NCBI GenBank assembly: GCA_910587745.1
Contig: CAJUNE010000006.1
Location: 1-50,845, forward strand
Length of the DNA: 50,845 nt
Direction: 5' to 3'
DNA from: an uncultured Bacilli bacterium
Lineage (GTDB): Bacteria > Bacillota_I > Bacilli_A > RF39 > UBA660
Positions within the stretch are counted from its first letter, which is position 1. Each line of letters starts with the position of its first letter. The notes under the pieces were generated by a model. That model made no database searches. It was not told the origin of the DNA and worked only from the letters and a program-made list of their open reading frames with translations. Shown piece after piece: positions 9,835-18,381 of this stretch. The position numbers and the translations under genes were made by a program.

Positions 9835-9838
9835 TTTA

Positions 9839-9847
9839 TGTTATAAT
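9839..9847 (+). promoter_or_regulatory. Extended -10 promoter
   Basis: TG (9839-9840), T, TATAAT (9842-9847), a perfect extended -10 hexamer. Drives the 9872 gene. Confidence 0.6.
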
Positions 9848-9871
9848 TTAGTAATAGGGAAGGTGAATTAT

Positions 9872-10366
9872 ATGTATCAAACTGATGATATAGAAAATGG
9901 AATTACAATTAAAGATTGTTTTAAAAATTTAGTAGAGCTAGCTTGGGAGACTAGAGAATTAGATGAAGAGTTGGCTAATAGATTTTTTGATATTTTAGTA
10001 GAATGTTTAGGAATTGATTTTAGGTTGAGCTTTTTAATAGATAAAGAGCTAGCGCCTAATGGAAATACTGCAACTTTGATATTAAATAATTTTAGGAATG
10101 TATCAGCTTGTACTAGTAGCATTGATTCATTATTTAGTAATTTTTCTTACATGGTAAAAGATAGAAGATTTAGTCATGAATATATGGAATATTTACAATC
10201 TAGAAAGAGTGTTTTATTAGAATTAATAGCTTATCAAAATAATGTTGTTAGTAAAAATAATAATGTTGAAGAAATGTTTAAGCTTACTACTTTAAATAAT
10301 GATATTACTTTAATTGATGCAAGATTAGCTTTAGTAAGTGAAAATTTAGACAATAGAGGAAGATAA
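9872..10366 (+). CDS. Hypothetical cytoplasmic protein
   Basis: 164 residues from ATG 9872, chosen because GGGAAGG (9857-9863) sits 8 bases upstream; an in-frame GTG at 9863 overlaps that site. I do not recognise the family. There is no signal peptide or membrane segment. The sequence looks all-helical, with acidic N-terminal helices (TRELDEELANRFFDILVE) and an Asn-rich patch near residue 130. It is monocistronic, flanked by terminator/promoter modules like those of its two neighbours. Base composition matches the chromosome, giving no sign of recent transfer. Confidence 0.75.
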   Translation: MYQTDDIENGITIKDCFKNLVELAWETRELDEELANRFFDILVECLGIDFRLSFLIDKELAPNGNTATLILNNFRNVSACTSSIDSLFSNFSYMVKDRRFSHEYMEYLQSRKSVLLELIAYQNNVVSKNNNVEEMFKLTTLNNDITLIDARLALVSENLDNRGR

Positions 10367-10369
10367 TTT

Positions 10370-10395
10370 AGAAAGTTTGTAGCTTTCTTTTTTCT
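10370..10395 (+). terminator. Terminator with fused downstream promoter
   Basis: AGAAAG (10370-10375) pairs with CTTTCT (10383-10388), then a T run. An extended -10 (TG-T-TATTAT, 10400-10408) follows. Confidence 0.6.
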
Positions 10396-10430
10396 TTTAT
10401 GTTATTATAGTTGTGCTTGGGGGATAAAAT

Positions 10431-11264
10431 ATGAAGTTAAGTGAATTGATAAGTATTGAAGAAAAAATAGAAATGGGTTTTATAGCTTTAGCTAAACTAG
10501 AAGCAAGTGGATTAAACGCTAGCTTTGAATATGAAGACATGTTTAAAACTGTGAACGATTTAGTTTCAAAAGAAAAAAATCTTTTAGGGTCTTTAACAAA
10601 TGAAGAAATTATATCTTTTAGAAAGCAAGTTAGTAAATTTTGTAATAAAAGTGAAACCTCTATATCTCTAGGTTATCTTACTAATTCTATTTATCAAAGA
10701 TTATTTAACATTTTTAACACTTTATTTGGTAGTGATGCTTATGATTATGCAAGTTATTTACGGTATGATTTAAATCAAATTATCTTTTCATTTTTACGCT
10801 ATTTAATTAATAATGAAGCTTATGAGGATATAAAAAGAGATTTGATATTTTATAAATATAACTTAATATATATGAATTACCTAAGTGAAGAAGATTTTTT
10901 ACAAACTAAAGATATAGATACTATAAGAATTGAATCTAAGAGTTATAAGAATGATTTTAATCCAGATTTAATATTTGTTGATAAATCGGTTCTTATATTA
11001 GAAGGTAGAGAATTTGTCGATTTTATAGAAAAATATGGATCTGATATTAAAGATAACAATAATCACTTTGCTTTGGTGTTATTATCTATATTAGAATTGC
11101 TAGCAAGATTAGTACTTAGTGAAGATGAAATATTACATTATTTACAACAAGATTTTAATTATTTGCTTGAGGCTGAGAGTATTGATTTGGAAGTTAAAAA
11201 TTTGATTCAAGAAATGCTAAATATTTTAGAACAATTAAAGTCTAGTATTAATGTTGCTAGATAA
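10431..11264 (+). CDS. Hypothetical helical protein
   Basis: 277 residues from ATG 10431, with GGGGG about 7 bases upstream. Not recognised. It is predicted cytoplasmic and largely helical, rich in Leu, Ile, Glu and Tyr, with several amphipathic stretches (EEKIEMGFIALAKLEASGL near the N-terminus; LLSILELLARLVL near residue 223). No catalytic or metal-binding motif stands out. It shares the transcription arrangement of the two genes before it but no clear sequence similarity with them. No obvious hairpin terminator follows, so read-through toward the glyQS leader is possible. Confidence 0.75.
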   Translation: MKLSELISIEEKIEMGFIALAKLEASGLNASFEYEDMFKTVNDLVSKEKNLLGSLTNEEIISFRKQVSKFCNKSETSISLGYLTNSIYQRLFNIFNTLFGSDAYDYASYLRYDLNQIIFSFLRYLINNEAYEDIKRDLIFYKYNLIYMNYLSEEDFLQTKDIDTIRIESKSYKNDFNPDLIFVDKSVLILEGREFVDFIEKYGSDIKDNNNHFALVLLSILELLARLVLSEDEILHYLQQDFNYLLEAESIDLEVKNLIQEMLNILEQLKSSINVAR

Positions 11265-11317
11265 GGTAGTGTCTGTTTACAATAAATTTTAAAAAAATTA
11301 TAATTTAAAAATAATTC

Positions 11318-11346
11318 TTGCATATAATGATAATATGTTATATAAT
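11318..11346 (+). promoter_or_regulatory. Sigma-A promoter of the glyQS T-box leader
   Basis: TTGCAT (11318-11323), 17 bases, TATAAT (11341-11346). It places the RNA start near 11352, leaving only about 55 bases before the terminator/antiterminator domain. Confidence 0.7.
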
Positions 11347-11351
11347 TTAGA

Positions 11352-11481
11352 CATACAAGCGATGAAGGACTTGGCAAATCTGGAGCTATATAAAAAATAA
11401 AGGTGATTTCTCTAGAAGAAATAAGTAGGGTGGAACCGCGGATTTTAATTCGTCCCTATTTATTTCTTTTAGAGTTTTTTA
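11352..11481 (+). promoter_or_regulatory. T-box leader (glycine) with 21-bp terminator
   Basis: The T-box core AGGGTGGAACCGCGG is at 11427-11441. It lies in the loop and 3' flank of a terminator hairpin whose arms (11410-11430 and 11454-11474) pair over 21 positions with three G-U pairs, followed by TTTTTT. Uncharged tRNA-Gly should stabilise the antiterminator instead. The upstream Stem I region is very short; a GGC glycine codon near 11383 is a candidate specifier. Assignment to glycine rests mainly on the gene that follows. Confidence 0.88.
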
Positions 11482-11498
11482 TTTAGGAGGAGAAAAAA

Positions 11499-12878
11499 AT
11501 GGAAAAAGTAACACAAGATACAATAGTGAATTATTGTAAACAATATGGTTTTATATTTCAAGGAAGTGAGATTTATGGAGGACTTGCTAATACTTGGGAT
11601 TATGGACCTCTCGGAAGAGAGTTAAAAGAAAATATTAGACGAGCTTGGTGGAAAAAGTTTATGCAAGAAAATCCTTATAATTATGGACTTGATAGTGCTA
11701 TTTTAATGAATCCTGAGGTATGGGTAGCTAGTGGACATGTAACTAATTTTAATGATCCATTAATTGATTGTAAAGCATGTAAAGCAAGACATAGGGCAGA
11801 TAAATTAATTGAAGAATTTACAAATGGCACTGAAACTGGTGATGGATGGAGTAATGAAAAATTAGAAAATTATATTATTACTAATGAGATTAAATGTCCT
11901 AAATGTGGAAAACAAGATTTTACTTCAATCCGTAAATTTAATTTGCTTTTTGAGACTTCTATGGGAGTTACAGAAGATTCTAAATCTAAAGTATATTTAA
12001 GGGGAGAAACAGCACAAGGAATATTTGTTAATTTCTTAAATGTTCAAAGAAGTATGAGACTTAAAGTACCTTTTGGTATTTGTCAAACTGGTAAAAGCTT
12101 TAGAAATGAAATTACACCAGGAAACTTTATTTTTAGAACTAGAGAATTTGAACAAATGGAATTAGAATTCTTTTGTAAACCAGGAGAGGATTTAGAATGG
12201 TTTGGGTACTGGAAAAATTATTGCTTGGATTTCTTAAAAAGTTTAGGCTTAAAAAAAGAAAACTTAAGATATCGTGATCATGCGAAAGAAGAATTATCTT
12301 TTTATAGTAAAGCTACGACTGACATAGAATATTTATTCCCAATGGGTTGGGGAGAACTTTGGGGTGTTGCAGATCGTACTGATTATGATTTGGGTGTACA
12401 TACAGGACACTCTAAAACTGATCTTAGATATTTAGATCCTGATACTAATGAAAAATATTTACCATATGTTATTGAACCTAGTGTGGGATTAGATAGACTT
12501 TTATATGCAGTACTAACTGATGCTTATACAGTTGAAGAATTAGAAAATGGAGATTCAAGAGAAGTTTTAAAAATTCATCCAGCTTTAGCACCAATAAAAG
12601 TAACTATTTTACCTTTAATTAAAAAAGTACATGGAGAGAGGGCTAATGATATATATGCTACTTTGTGTAAAGATTTTATGTGTTCTATGGATACAACGGG
12701 TTCTATTGGTAAAAGATATAGAAGAAGCGATGCAGTTGGAACACCACTTTGTATTACTATAGATGATGAAACTATTAATAATGATACAGTTACGATAAGA
12801 CTTAGAGATACAATGGAACAAATTACAATGCCTGTAAAAGAATTAAAAAAATATATTGAAGAAACTATTAAGTTTTAA
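11499..12878 (+). CDS. glyQS: Glycyl-tRNA synthetase, single-chain (alpha2) type
   Basis: Class II aminoacyl-tRNA synthetase that attaches glycine to tRNA-Gly. 459 residues from ATG 11499 with AGGAGG at 11485-11490. It is the homodimeric GlyRS type (as in Staphylococcus and mollicutes), not the alpha-beta heterotetramer. Visible marks: YGGLANTWDYGPLG near the N-terminus, a Cys4 zinc insertion (CKAC...CPKC), motif 2 with FRNEITPG and FRTREFEQME (about residues 205-225), and motif 3 with GLDRLLYA (about 329-336). The anticodon-binding domain occupies the last 110 residues. Controlled by the T-box leader directly upstream. Confidence 0.97.
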   Translation: MEKVTQDTIVNYCKQYGFIFQGSEIYGGLANTWDYGPLGRELKENIRRAWWKKFMQENPYNYGLDSAILMNPEVWVASGHVTNFNDPLIDCKACKARHRADKLIEEFTNGTETGDGWSNEKLENYIITNEIKCPKCGKQDFTSIRKFNLLFETSMGVTEDSKSKVYLRGETAQGIFVNFLNVQRSMRLKVPFGICQTGKSFRNEITPGNFIFRTREFEQMELEFFCKPGEDLEWFGYWKNYCLDFLKSLGLKKENLRYRDHAKEELSFYSKATTDIEYLFPMGWGELWGVADRTDYDLGVHTGHSKTDLRYLDPDTNEKYLPYVIEPSVGLDRLLYAVLTDAYTVEELENGDSREVLKIHPALAPIKVTILPLIKKVHGERANDIYATLCKDFMCSMDTTGSIGKRYRRSDAVGTPLCITIDDETINNDTVTIRLRDTMEQITMPVKELKKYIEETIKF

Positions 12879-12930
12879 TTTGTAAATGTAGTGTCTTTTC
12901 ATATTTAATTTAGATTTATGTATTTACAAT

Positions 12931-12959
12931 TTGAATTCCATACTATATAATTTTATTAT
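12931..12959 (+). promoter_or_regulatory. Sigma-A promoter of metK
   Basis: TTGAAT (12931-12936), 17 bases, TATTAT (12954-12959), just upstream of the SAM riboswitch. A second, overlapping reading of the boxes (TTTACA with TATAAT) is possible. Confidence 0.5.
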
Positions 12960-12978
12960 AAATAATTTTTAATATTTA

Positions 12979-13120
12979 CCTTATTAAGAGTGATGGAGGG
13001 AATAGGCCCGAAGAAGTCCAGCAACCTATTTAAGTTAGGTGCTAAATCCTACGGTAAAACCGAAAGATGAGGATAGTCATAAACATTTAGAGAGATTATC
13101 TTTAAGTGTTTTTTTCTTTT
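12979..13120 (+). promoter_or_regulatory. SAM-I (S-box) riboswitch with terminator
   Basis: Aptamer 12979-13072: P1 arms CCTTAT (12979-12984) and ATGAGG (13067-13072), with the conserved GGAGGGA, GGCCCGAAGA and CCAGCAACC segments between. The expression platform is a terminator, AAACATTTA (13081-13089) pairing with TAAGTGTTT (13103-13111) and followed by a T run. By analogy with the class, SAM binding should stop transcription before metK: product feedback on SAM synthesis. Confidence 0.95.
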
Positions 13121-13144
13121 AAGGTAAAAAGAGGAGGAATGAAA

Positions 13145-14281
13145 ATGAAAAAATTATTTACAACAGAAGCAGTAACGAGTGGACACCCTGATAAAATGTG
13201 TGATTTGATTGCTGACGCCATACTAGATGCCTATTTAAAGGAAGATGAAAATTCAAGAGTAGCTTGTGAAGTTGTTGCTAGTAAAAATCAAGTATTAATT
13301 ATGGGCGAAATAACTAGTAAAGCAAAAATTGATGTAGAAGATATTGCTAGAAAAATTATTTGTGATATTGGCTATGATAATGATGAATTAGGTTTTAATG
13401 GTAATACTATTAAAATAATAACAGATTTAAATAAGCAATCTTCTGATATTGCACTTGGAGTAGATAAAGAAGATACAGGTGCAGGGGATCAAGGGATTAT
13501 GTATGGCTATGCTACAAATGAAACAGATAATTATATACCTTTAGTTCATAATCTAGCTTGTTTTTTAGTAAAAAGGTTAGAAAGTGTGCGAAAAACTAAA
13601 GAAATAAGTGGCCTTAGACCTGATGGTAAAGTACAAGTTACTTTAGAAAATGGTAACGGTAGTTTTAAGATAAAAACAATAGTTGTTTCAGCTCAACACG
13701 ATGATAATATTGATTTAGAAAATTTAAGAAATGAGATTATACATAAAGTTATAAAATATGTTATTAGTGATGATTTGATGGATAAAGAAACAGAAATATT
13801 AATTAATCCAACAGGAAGATTTGTAATAGGAGGTCCAGTTGGAGATAGTGGCCTTACGGGGCGCAAAATATGTGTAGATACTTATGGAGGTATAATCCCA
13901 CATGGCGGAGGAGCTTTTAGTGGTAAAGATTATACCAAAGTAGATAGAAGTGCCGCTTATTATGCAAGGTATGTTGCTAAAAATGTAGTAGCAAGTGGTT
14001 TAGCAAATAAATGTTTAATAAGTGTTAGTTATGCTATTGGCGTTTCAGAACCATTAATGATAGAACTTGATTCTTTTAATACAGGTAAATATTCGGATGA
14101 AGAATTATTGAAAATAGTTAAGAAAGTATTTAATTTTAAACCATCTAATATTATTAAAGAATTAGATTTAAAACATTTAAAATATCAAGATACAACGTTG
14201 TATTCTCATTTTGGTAAGGATAATTTATCTTATGAAAACTTGGATAAAATTGATCTTTTAAAGGAACTTCAAAATAAATGA
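13145..14281 (+). CDS. metK: S-adenosylmethionine synthetase
   Basis: Makes SAM from methionine and ATP. 378 residues from ATG 13145, set 7 bases after GAGGAGGA (13131-13138); ATG 13139 is too close to that site, and a GTG at 13106 lies inside the terminator. Family marks: TEAVTSGHPDK at the N-terminus (His14 region, ATP binding), the DTGAGDQG loop (about residues 110-117), and GGGAFSGKDYTKVDRSAAY (about 254-272). The protein is slightly shorter than Bacillus MetK (about 400). Cytoplasmic. Directly controlled by the SAM-I riboswitch upstream. Confidence 0.97.
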   Translation: MKKLFTTEAVTSGHPDKMCDLIADAILDAYLKEDENSRVACEVVASKNQVLIMGEITSKAKIDVEDIARKIICDIGYDNDELGFNGNTIKIITDLNKQSSDIALGVDKEDTGAGDQGIMYGYATNETDNYIPLVHNLACFLVKRLESVRKTKEISGLRPDGKVQVTLENGNGSFKIKTIVVSAQHDDNIDLENLRNEIIHKVIKYVISDDLMDKETEILINPTGRFVIGGPVGDSGLTGRKICVDTYGGIIPHGGGAFSGKDYTKVDRSAAYYARYVAKNVVASGLANKCLISVSYAIGVSEPLMIELDSFNTGKYSDEELLKIVKKVFNFKPSNIIKELDLKHLKYQDTTLYSHFGKDNLSYENLDKIDLLKELQNK

Positions 14282-14285
14282 TAAT

Positions 14286-14314
14286 TTGACATTTTATAAG
14301 GATAATGGTATAAT
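14286..14314 (+). promoter_or_regulatory. Perfect-consensus sigma-A promoter
   Basis: TTGACA (14286-14291), exactly 17 bases, TATAAT (14309-14314): a full match to the consensus, starting only four bases after metK ends. Confidence 0.85.
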
Positions 14315-14345
14315 AAGCAACAATTATTTATTGGAGGGGATTTAT

Positions 14346-15167
14346 ATGAGTAATTATGCAGATTTATTAAATAATAATAGTAATAATAGTAAACCTAAAA
14401 AAAAGGGCTCTAAAGTTAAGAAAATATTTGGTGGTCTTGCTTTAACTGCTGCGATAGGATTAGGTATTGTTGGGTATTCTTTTAGAGGGAATATAGCTAG
14501 TTTTATTAAAGGTTTTGGCAAAGAGGATGTAAATCCTGATGATTTACTTGCTTTTTCTGAGACTATACCTTTAGATAGAGATGGTATTATTAGTATTACT
14601 TATCCATTTGTAGATAGAACATTTGATGAGATTAATGGTAAGTATTCACTACCAGATAGTTATGATTTTGTTTATATTGGAGATAGTGAAAGTCCAACTT
14701 TAAATGTTGTTAAAAATAGAGAGTTAGAACCTGATAATATTATTAATTTTGAATCTACTACTGGTTATCCAAAAGAAATAATTGGTGTTAAAAAGGATTA
14801 TGCTAACTTTTTAGACGAAGCAGGAGAAATGAAAGCAACTGCATTAAGCGATGATAATTCTAATAATAGTAAATTAGTTTTAGAAAATTATGAAGTTCCA
14901 AATGTATATTCTTTACCAGCAGGATTTAAATTATATTGTGAAAATGAAGAAATCAATAAACAAGCATTGTTGGCTTATATAGCAGAAGACGGTACTAATG
15001 TGTATGTTATTCCAGCAAATCTTATTGATGAATTTGTTGTAGTTACTGAGGATGAATTTACTATTATTGGAACATATAATGTATTTAAAGAACGTATAGC
15101 AGAAGTTTATGTTCATTATGAAAGTAATAGGTTAAATAATGGAACGCAAACAGGTTATGGTAGATAA
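14346..15167 (+). CDS. Membrane-anchored hypothetical protein
   Basis: 273 residues from ATG 14346, with GGAGGGG just upstream; an earlier TTG at 14286 is the -35 box. Layout: an Asn/Ser-rich cytoplasmic N-terminus (LLNNNSNNSKPKKKGSK), a positively charged flank, one membrane segment (about residues 28-46, FGGLALTAAIGLGIVGYSF), then an extracytoplasmic domain of about 220 residues rich in Asp, Asn and Tyr. No family recognised. Tandem NNSNNSK motifs occur both at the N-terminus and near residue 177. It is expressed from a perfect-consensus promoter, so it may be abundant. Its end overlaps the next gene by 29 bases. Confidence 0.8.
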   Translation: MSNYADLLNNNSNNSKPKKKGSKVKKIFGGLALTAAIGLGIVGYSFRGNIASFIKGFGKEDVNPDDLLAFSETIPLDRDGIISITYPFVDRTFDEINGKYSLPDSYDFVYIGDSESPTLNVVKNRELEPDNIINFESTTGYPKEIIGVKKDYANFLDEAGEMKATALSDDNSNNSKLVLENYEVPNVYSLPAGFKLYCENEEINKQALLAYIAEDGTNVYVIPANLIDEFVVVTEDEFTIIGTYNVFKERIAEVYVHYESNRLNNGTQTGYGR

Positions 15168-15405
15168 TAAAGCTTATGAAGCTTTAGCTATATTTCATAA
15201 TGATGAAACAGATAAAGATTATGTAGTTTATACAGATTTAAAAGTGAATATGACTAAAGGAATTACTTTATCATGTGTTATCTGTAAGGAAGAAAATGAG
15301 AATATAATTCCTATTAAAATACAGGATGCAAGAGATAAAGAAATTGCTGCTGATTTAATAAGAACTGTAATGGCAGAAATGAGTAAATATAGTAAGAAAA
15401 ATTAG
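15139..15405 (+). CDS. DUF1292/YrzB-like small protein
   Basis: 88 residues. Start ATG 15139 was chosen because AGG at 15129-15131 is 7 bases upstream; ATG 15157 is an alternative. The core (YEALAIFHNDETDKDYVVYTD, then a Cys-x-x-Cys-like VICKEENENIIPI) resembles DUF1292 proteins such as YrzB of Bacillus, small cytoplasmic proteins of unknown role. It overlaps the membrane-protein gene by 29 bases in another frame, so the two are probably coupled. A terminator follows at once. Confidence 0.6.
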   Translation: MERKQVMVDNKAYEALAIFHNDETDKDYVVYTDLKVNMTKGITLSCVICKEENENIIPIKIQDARDKEIAADLIRTVMAEMSKYSKKN

Positions 15406-15432
15406 AAAGTTTTTAAAAAGCTTTCTTTTTTA
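15404..15432 (+). terminator. Rho-independent terminator
   Basis: AGAAAGTTTTT (15404-15414) folds onto AAAAAGCTTTCT (15415-15426) and is followed by T residues. Confidence 0.7.
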
Positions 15433-15496
15433 GTACTTATATTTTATAATATATGTAAGTCTTATAGGTCTAAATTAGAAGTAGAGGAGGTATAAT

Positions 15497-16777
15497 ATGA
15501 AACTCGTTACATTATTACCAGCTGATCAATATATTGTAGTTAATAAAACTATTTTAACAGAAGTTGATAAACGTAATTTAATTCATTTATATGAACCTAT
15601 TATTGGGTTTGGAGCAGTTTCTTTATATCTTACTTTATGGAGTGATTTGGATAGATTAGAATTTATTAGTAAAGATTTTACGCATCATCATCTTATGAGT
15701 ATCTTAAAATGTGATTTAGATGTGATTAAACATGCTAGAGAATCTTTAGAAGCAGTTGGTCTTATTAAAACTTATTTTAAAGAAGGGGAAATAAACTCTT
15801 ATGTTTATGAATTATATTCACCATTAAGTGCTGCTGAATTTTTTAATAATCCAATTCTTAATATTGTTTTATATAATAATATTGGAGAAGAGGAATATCA
15901 TTATTTAAAAAATATCTATAAAAAAGTGAGTATTGATATTAGAGATTATGAGGATATTACTAAAACTTTAAATGAAACTTTTGAATCAACTAATGCGCCA
16001 ATAGTGGAAGCGCGAGAAAGAGAAGTTTTACCTCTTAATATAGAATCTAATATTGATTTTGATTTGATTATTTCTTCTATACCAAAAGGTTTGTTAAATG
16101 AAAAAGCATTTAATAAAAAGATGAGAGAGTTAATTATTAATTTAAGTTTTATATATGATTTAGATACGCTAAAGATTACAGAATTAATTAGATCTAGTAT
16201 AAATGAAAAAGGTTCAATAGATAAAGAAGCCTTAAGGAAAAATGCTCGAAAATATTATCAATTTAATAATGGAACTTTGCCTACACTTGTTTATAGAACT
16301 CAACCAGAATATTTAAAAACACCAATGGGTGATAATTCTAAAAAAGGAAGAATTATTGGGGTATTTGAAAATACTAGTCCGTATGATTTCTTGAAGAGTA
16401 AGTATAAAGGTGTTAAACCTGCTCCAAGAGATTTAAAAATACTTGAAATGTTACTTATAGATTTAGAGTTTAATCCCGCAGTAGTTAATGTTTTAATAGA
16501 TTATGTTTTGAAGAAAAATAATAATAAGCTTTCGACAAGCTATGTAGAGACTATTGCTGGACAATGGAAGAGAGCAGGTATTAAAACAGCTAGAGAAGCG
16601 ATGGAATTTGCCGAGAAAGAACATAAGAAAATGGTTAAGAAGAATGAAAAAGTTGCTCCAACAAAGAAAGTACAAGTAACACCAACTCCAGTATGGTTTG
16701 ATCAAACTTTAGAAAAAGAAAATGTTAGTGATGATGAACAAAAAGAGTTGGAAGAATTATTAAAAGATTTTAGGTGA
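15497..16777 (+). CDS. dnaB: Replication initiation and membrane attachment protein DnaB (Bacillus type)
   Basis: 426 residues from ATG 15497 with GAGGAGG upstream. It matches the DnaB/DnaD superfamily of Bacillota helicase-loading proteins (not the DnaB helicase of E. coli). The N-terminal winged-helix region contains NLIHLYEPIIGFGAVSLYLTLWS (quoted in part: LYEPIIGFGA), the DDBH1 hallmark. The C-terminal DDBH2 region contains YDFLKSKYKGVKPAPRD and a downstream amphipathic segment ending in a charged tail. In Bacillus DnaB works with DnaD and DnaI to load the replicative helicase at oriC and restart sites. The gene stops five bases before dnaI. Confidence 0.88.
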   Translation: MKLVTLLPADQYIVVNKTILTEVDKRNLIHLYEPIIGFGAVSLYLTLWSDLDRLEFISKDFTHHHLMSILKCDLDVIKHARESLEAVGLIKTYFKEGEINSYVYELYSPLSAAEFFNNPILNIVLYNNIGEEEYHYLKNIYKKVSIDIRDYEDITKTLNETFESTNAPIVEAREREVLPLNIESNIDFDLIISSIPKGLLNEKAFNKKMRELIINLSFIYDLDTLKITELIRSSINEKGSIDKEALRKNARKYYQFNNGTLPTLVYRTQPEYLKTPMGDNSKKGRIIGVFENTSPYDFLKSKYKGVKPAPRDLKILEMLLIDLEFNPAVVNVLIDYVLKKNNNKLSTSYVETIAGQWKRAGIKTAREAMEFAEKEHKKMVKKNEKVAPTKKVQVTPTPVWFDQTLEKENVSDDEQKELEELLKDFR

Positions 16778-16781
16778 TTAT

Positions 16782-17666
16782 ATGGAAGCTATAAAAATAG
16801 ATAAAAGTAATAATAGTGAATTATTAAAAGATTATAAAGAAAATATGCAAGATGAAGATTTTAAAACTCTAGTAAAAAAATTAAAAATCAATGAAAAAAT
16901 AGGAAGTCAGAATAGTTCGATTTTAATGGATAGTGTTTGTGAACTTAAAAATTGTAAGAATTGTAATGGGCTATATGAATGTAAAAATAAAGTTTATGGA
17001 CATTATTTATATCCTAAAGTAGTAGGGAATATTATAGAACTCTCTTATGTTCCTTGTAGGAAAAAACAAGAAAATGATAAACTCTTAAATGCACGTAATA
17101 CAGCTAGTAAAGAGCTTTTAAATGCTAGTTTTAAAGATATTGATTTAGCTGATAAAAGAAGAGTAAAACTAATTAAATGGTTAAAAGATTTTTATGATAA
17201 TTATGATGGTATAAATGATTCTAAAGGACTATATTTACATGGTGTTTTTGGAAGCGGTAAAACTTATCTTATTTATGCTTTATTAAATGAACTTAAAGCT
17301 AAAAAAAGAGTAGATTATATTGCTTTATATTTTCCAACTGTTTTAAAAGAATTAAAAGAAGATTGGGATTCTTATCATGAGAAAATGGATAGATACACAA
17401 ATGTTCCAATTCTTTTACTAGATGATATAGGAGCAGAAAATGTAAGTGATTGGGGAAGAGATGAAGTATTAGGAACTATTTTACAAGCGCGAATGAATAA
17501 TCATTTAACTACTTTTTTTACTTCAAACTTAAGCTTAGATGAACTAGAATATCATTTATCTTTATCTAAGTCTGGTGTTGATAAAGTAAAATCTAGAAGA
17601 ATTATGGAAAGAATAAAACAACTTACTATTCCAATGGAATTAATAACTGATAACAAAAGAAAATAG
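16782..17666 (+). CDS. dnaI: Primosomal protein DnaI, helicase loader ATPase
   Basis: 294 residues from ATG 16782, with AGGTGA upstream overlapping the dnaB stop. AAA+ ATPase: Walker A GVFGSGKTY (about residues 153-161), Walker B ILLLDDIGAE (about 210-219), and a sensor I TSNLS near 247. The N-terminal domain keeps the Cys-rich zinc site (CELKNCKNCNGLYEC and a later YVPCRK) by which DnaI contacts the replicative helicase. The dnaB-dnaI order is that of Bacillus. The stop codon lies inside a two-way terminator shared with the minus-strand gene. Confidence 0.92.
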   Translation: MEAIKIDKSNNSELLKDYKENMQDEDFKTLVKKLKINEKIGSQNSSILMDSVCELKNCKNCNGLYECKNKVYGHYLYPKVVGNIIELSYVPCRKKQENDKLLNARNTASKELLNASFKDIDLADKRRVKLIKWLKDFYDNYDGINDSKGLYLHGVFGSGKTYLIYALLNELKAKKRVDYIALYFPTVLKELKEDWDSYHEKMDRYTNVPILLLDDIGAENVSDWGRDEVLGTILQARMNNHLTTFFTSNLSLDELEYHLSLSKSGVDKVKSRRIMERIKQLTIPMELITDNKRK

Positions 17667-17685
17667 CTATTTTATTAGCTATTTT
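17660..17685. terminator. Two-way terminator between dnaI and the thioredoxin-like gene
   Basis: Perfect inverted repeat AAAATAGCTA (17660-17669) and TAGCTATTTT (17676-17685), six-base loop. It contains the stop codons of both converging genes. Confidence 0.75.
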
Positions 17686-18280
17686 AAATTGTTTCATAAA
17701 CTGGTTTTAAATCTTTATTTTCTTTAATAACTTCTGATACAATGTCTCTATAGTTTTTATTATTTAAAGCTTTTTTATATTCTTTTAATAATATTTCAGT
17801 ATCAAAGCCAACTCTGTTGTATTCACCAATTACAAAATAAGGAACATATTTGGTATTGACTTGTAATTTAGCTGTTACTTTTTGGTATAGCTCACTATTA
17901 ACTTGATTTTTATTTACCATAAAGGTTCTAATTTCAACATTTTTAAATGTAGTATTTCTTTCATTTTTCATGGTTTCGATAGCTTTTATGCAATGAGAAC
18001 AAGTACTACTATGAAACATATATAATATTATTTTATCATTTTTTTCATCATCTTTAATTGTGGTATTTACCTCTGTATTATTCGATGGTGAATTATTTTC
18101 ATTATTAGAATTATTATTGTTTTTATCAGTTGGTCTAGTGTTATTATAGCTATTCTTATTAGTTGTGTTTTCATCTTTTATTTTTTTTGAATCTGCTTTA
18201 TAAAGGATAAATATTGTTAGAATTAGGACTAATAATGTTATTGTAACTCCTATGATAATTGTTTTTGTTGTATCTTTCAT
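17684..18280 (-). CDS. Membrane-anchored thioredoxin-like protein
   Basis: 198 residues. Start ATG at 18280, behind a GAGG site on the minus strand; an upstream in-frame TTG (18289) is less likely. One N-terminal membrane helix (about residues 8-28, IIIGVTITLLVLILTIFILY) is followed by a low-complexity Asn/Thr/Ser linker of about 50 residues. A thioredoxin-fold domain then begins with IILYMFHSSTCSHC, giving a CSHC redox pair, and continues with the YVPYFVIGEY strand containing the cis-Pro. Probably a thiol-disulphide protein outside the membrane. Substrate unknown. It is the only minus-strand gene in this part of the window. Confidence 0.8.
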   Translation of the reverse strand: MKDTTKTIIIGVTITLLVLILTIFILYKADSKKIKDENTTNKNSYNNTRPTDKNNNNSNNENNSPSNNTEVNTTIKDDEKNDKIILYMFHSSTCSHCIKAIETMKNERNTTFKNVEIRTFMVNKNQVNSELYQKVTAKLQVNTKYVPYFVIGEYNRVGFDTEILLKEYKKALNNKNYRDIVSEVIKENKDLKPVYETI

Positions 18281-18381
18281 TTTTATCAACCTCGTATTAA
18301 TTATATATTAAAGTTTAAAATATAGCAAGATAATATTGTTATTGTCTTAATTGTTTGTTATAGTATTTATGGGTGGTTAAA

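Noticed and set aside
12880..12929. Inverted repeat TTGTAAAT...ATTTACAA after glyQS as a terminator
   Set aside because: The arms are 8-9 bases with a loop of over 30 bases and no T run, too weak to call.
13106..13144. Longer metK start at GTG 13106
   Set aside because: The start would lie in the riboswitch terminator stem; the ribosome site GAGGAGGA fits ATG 13145.
16531..16537. TTCGACA, a reverse-strand 0A-box core inside dnaB
   Set aside because: It lies within coding sequence, away from any promoter and without the flanking 34-base element; expected by chance.
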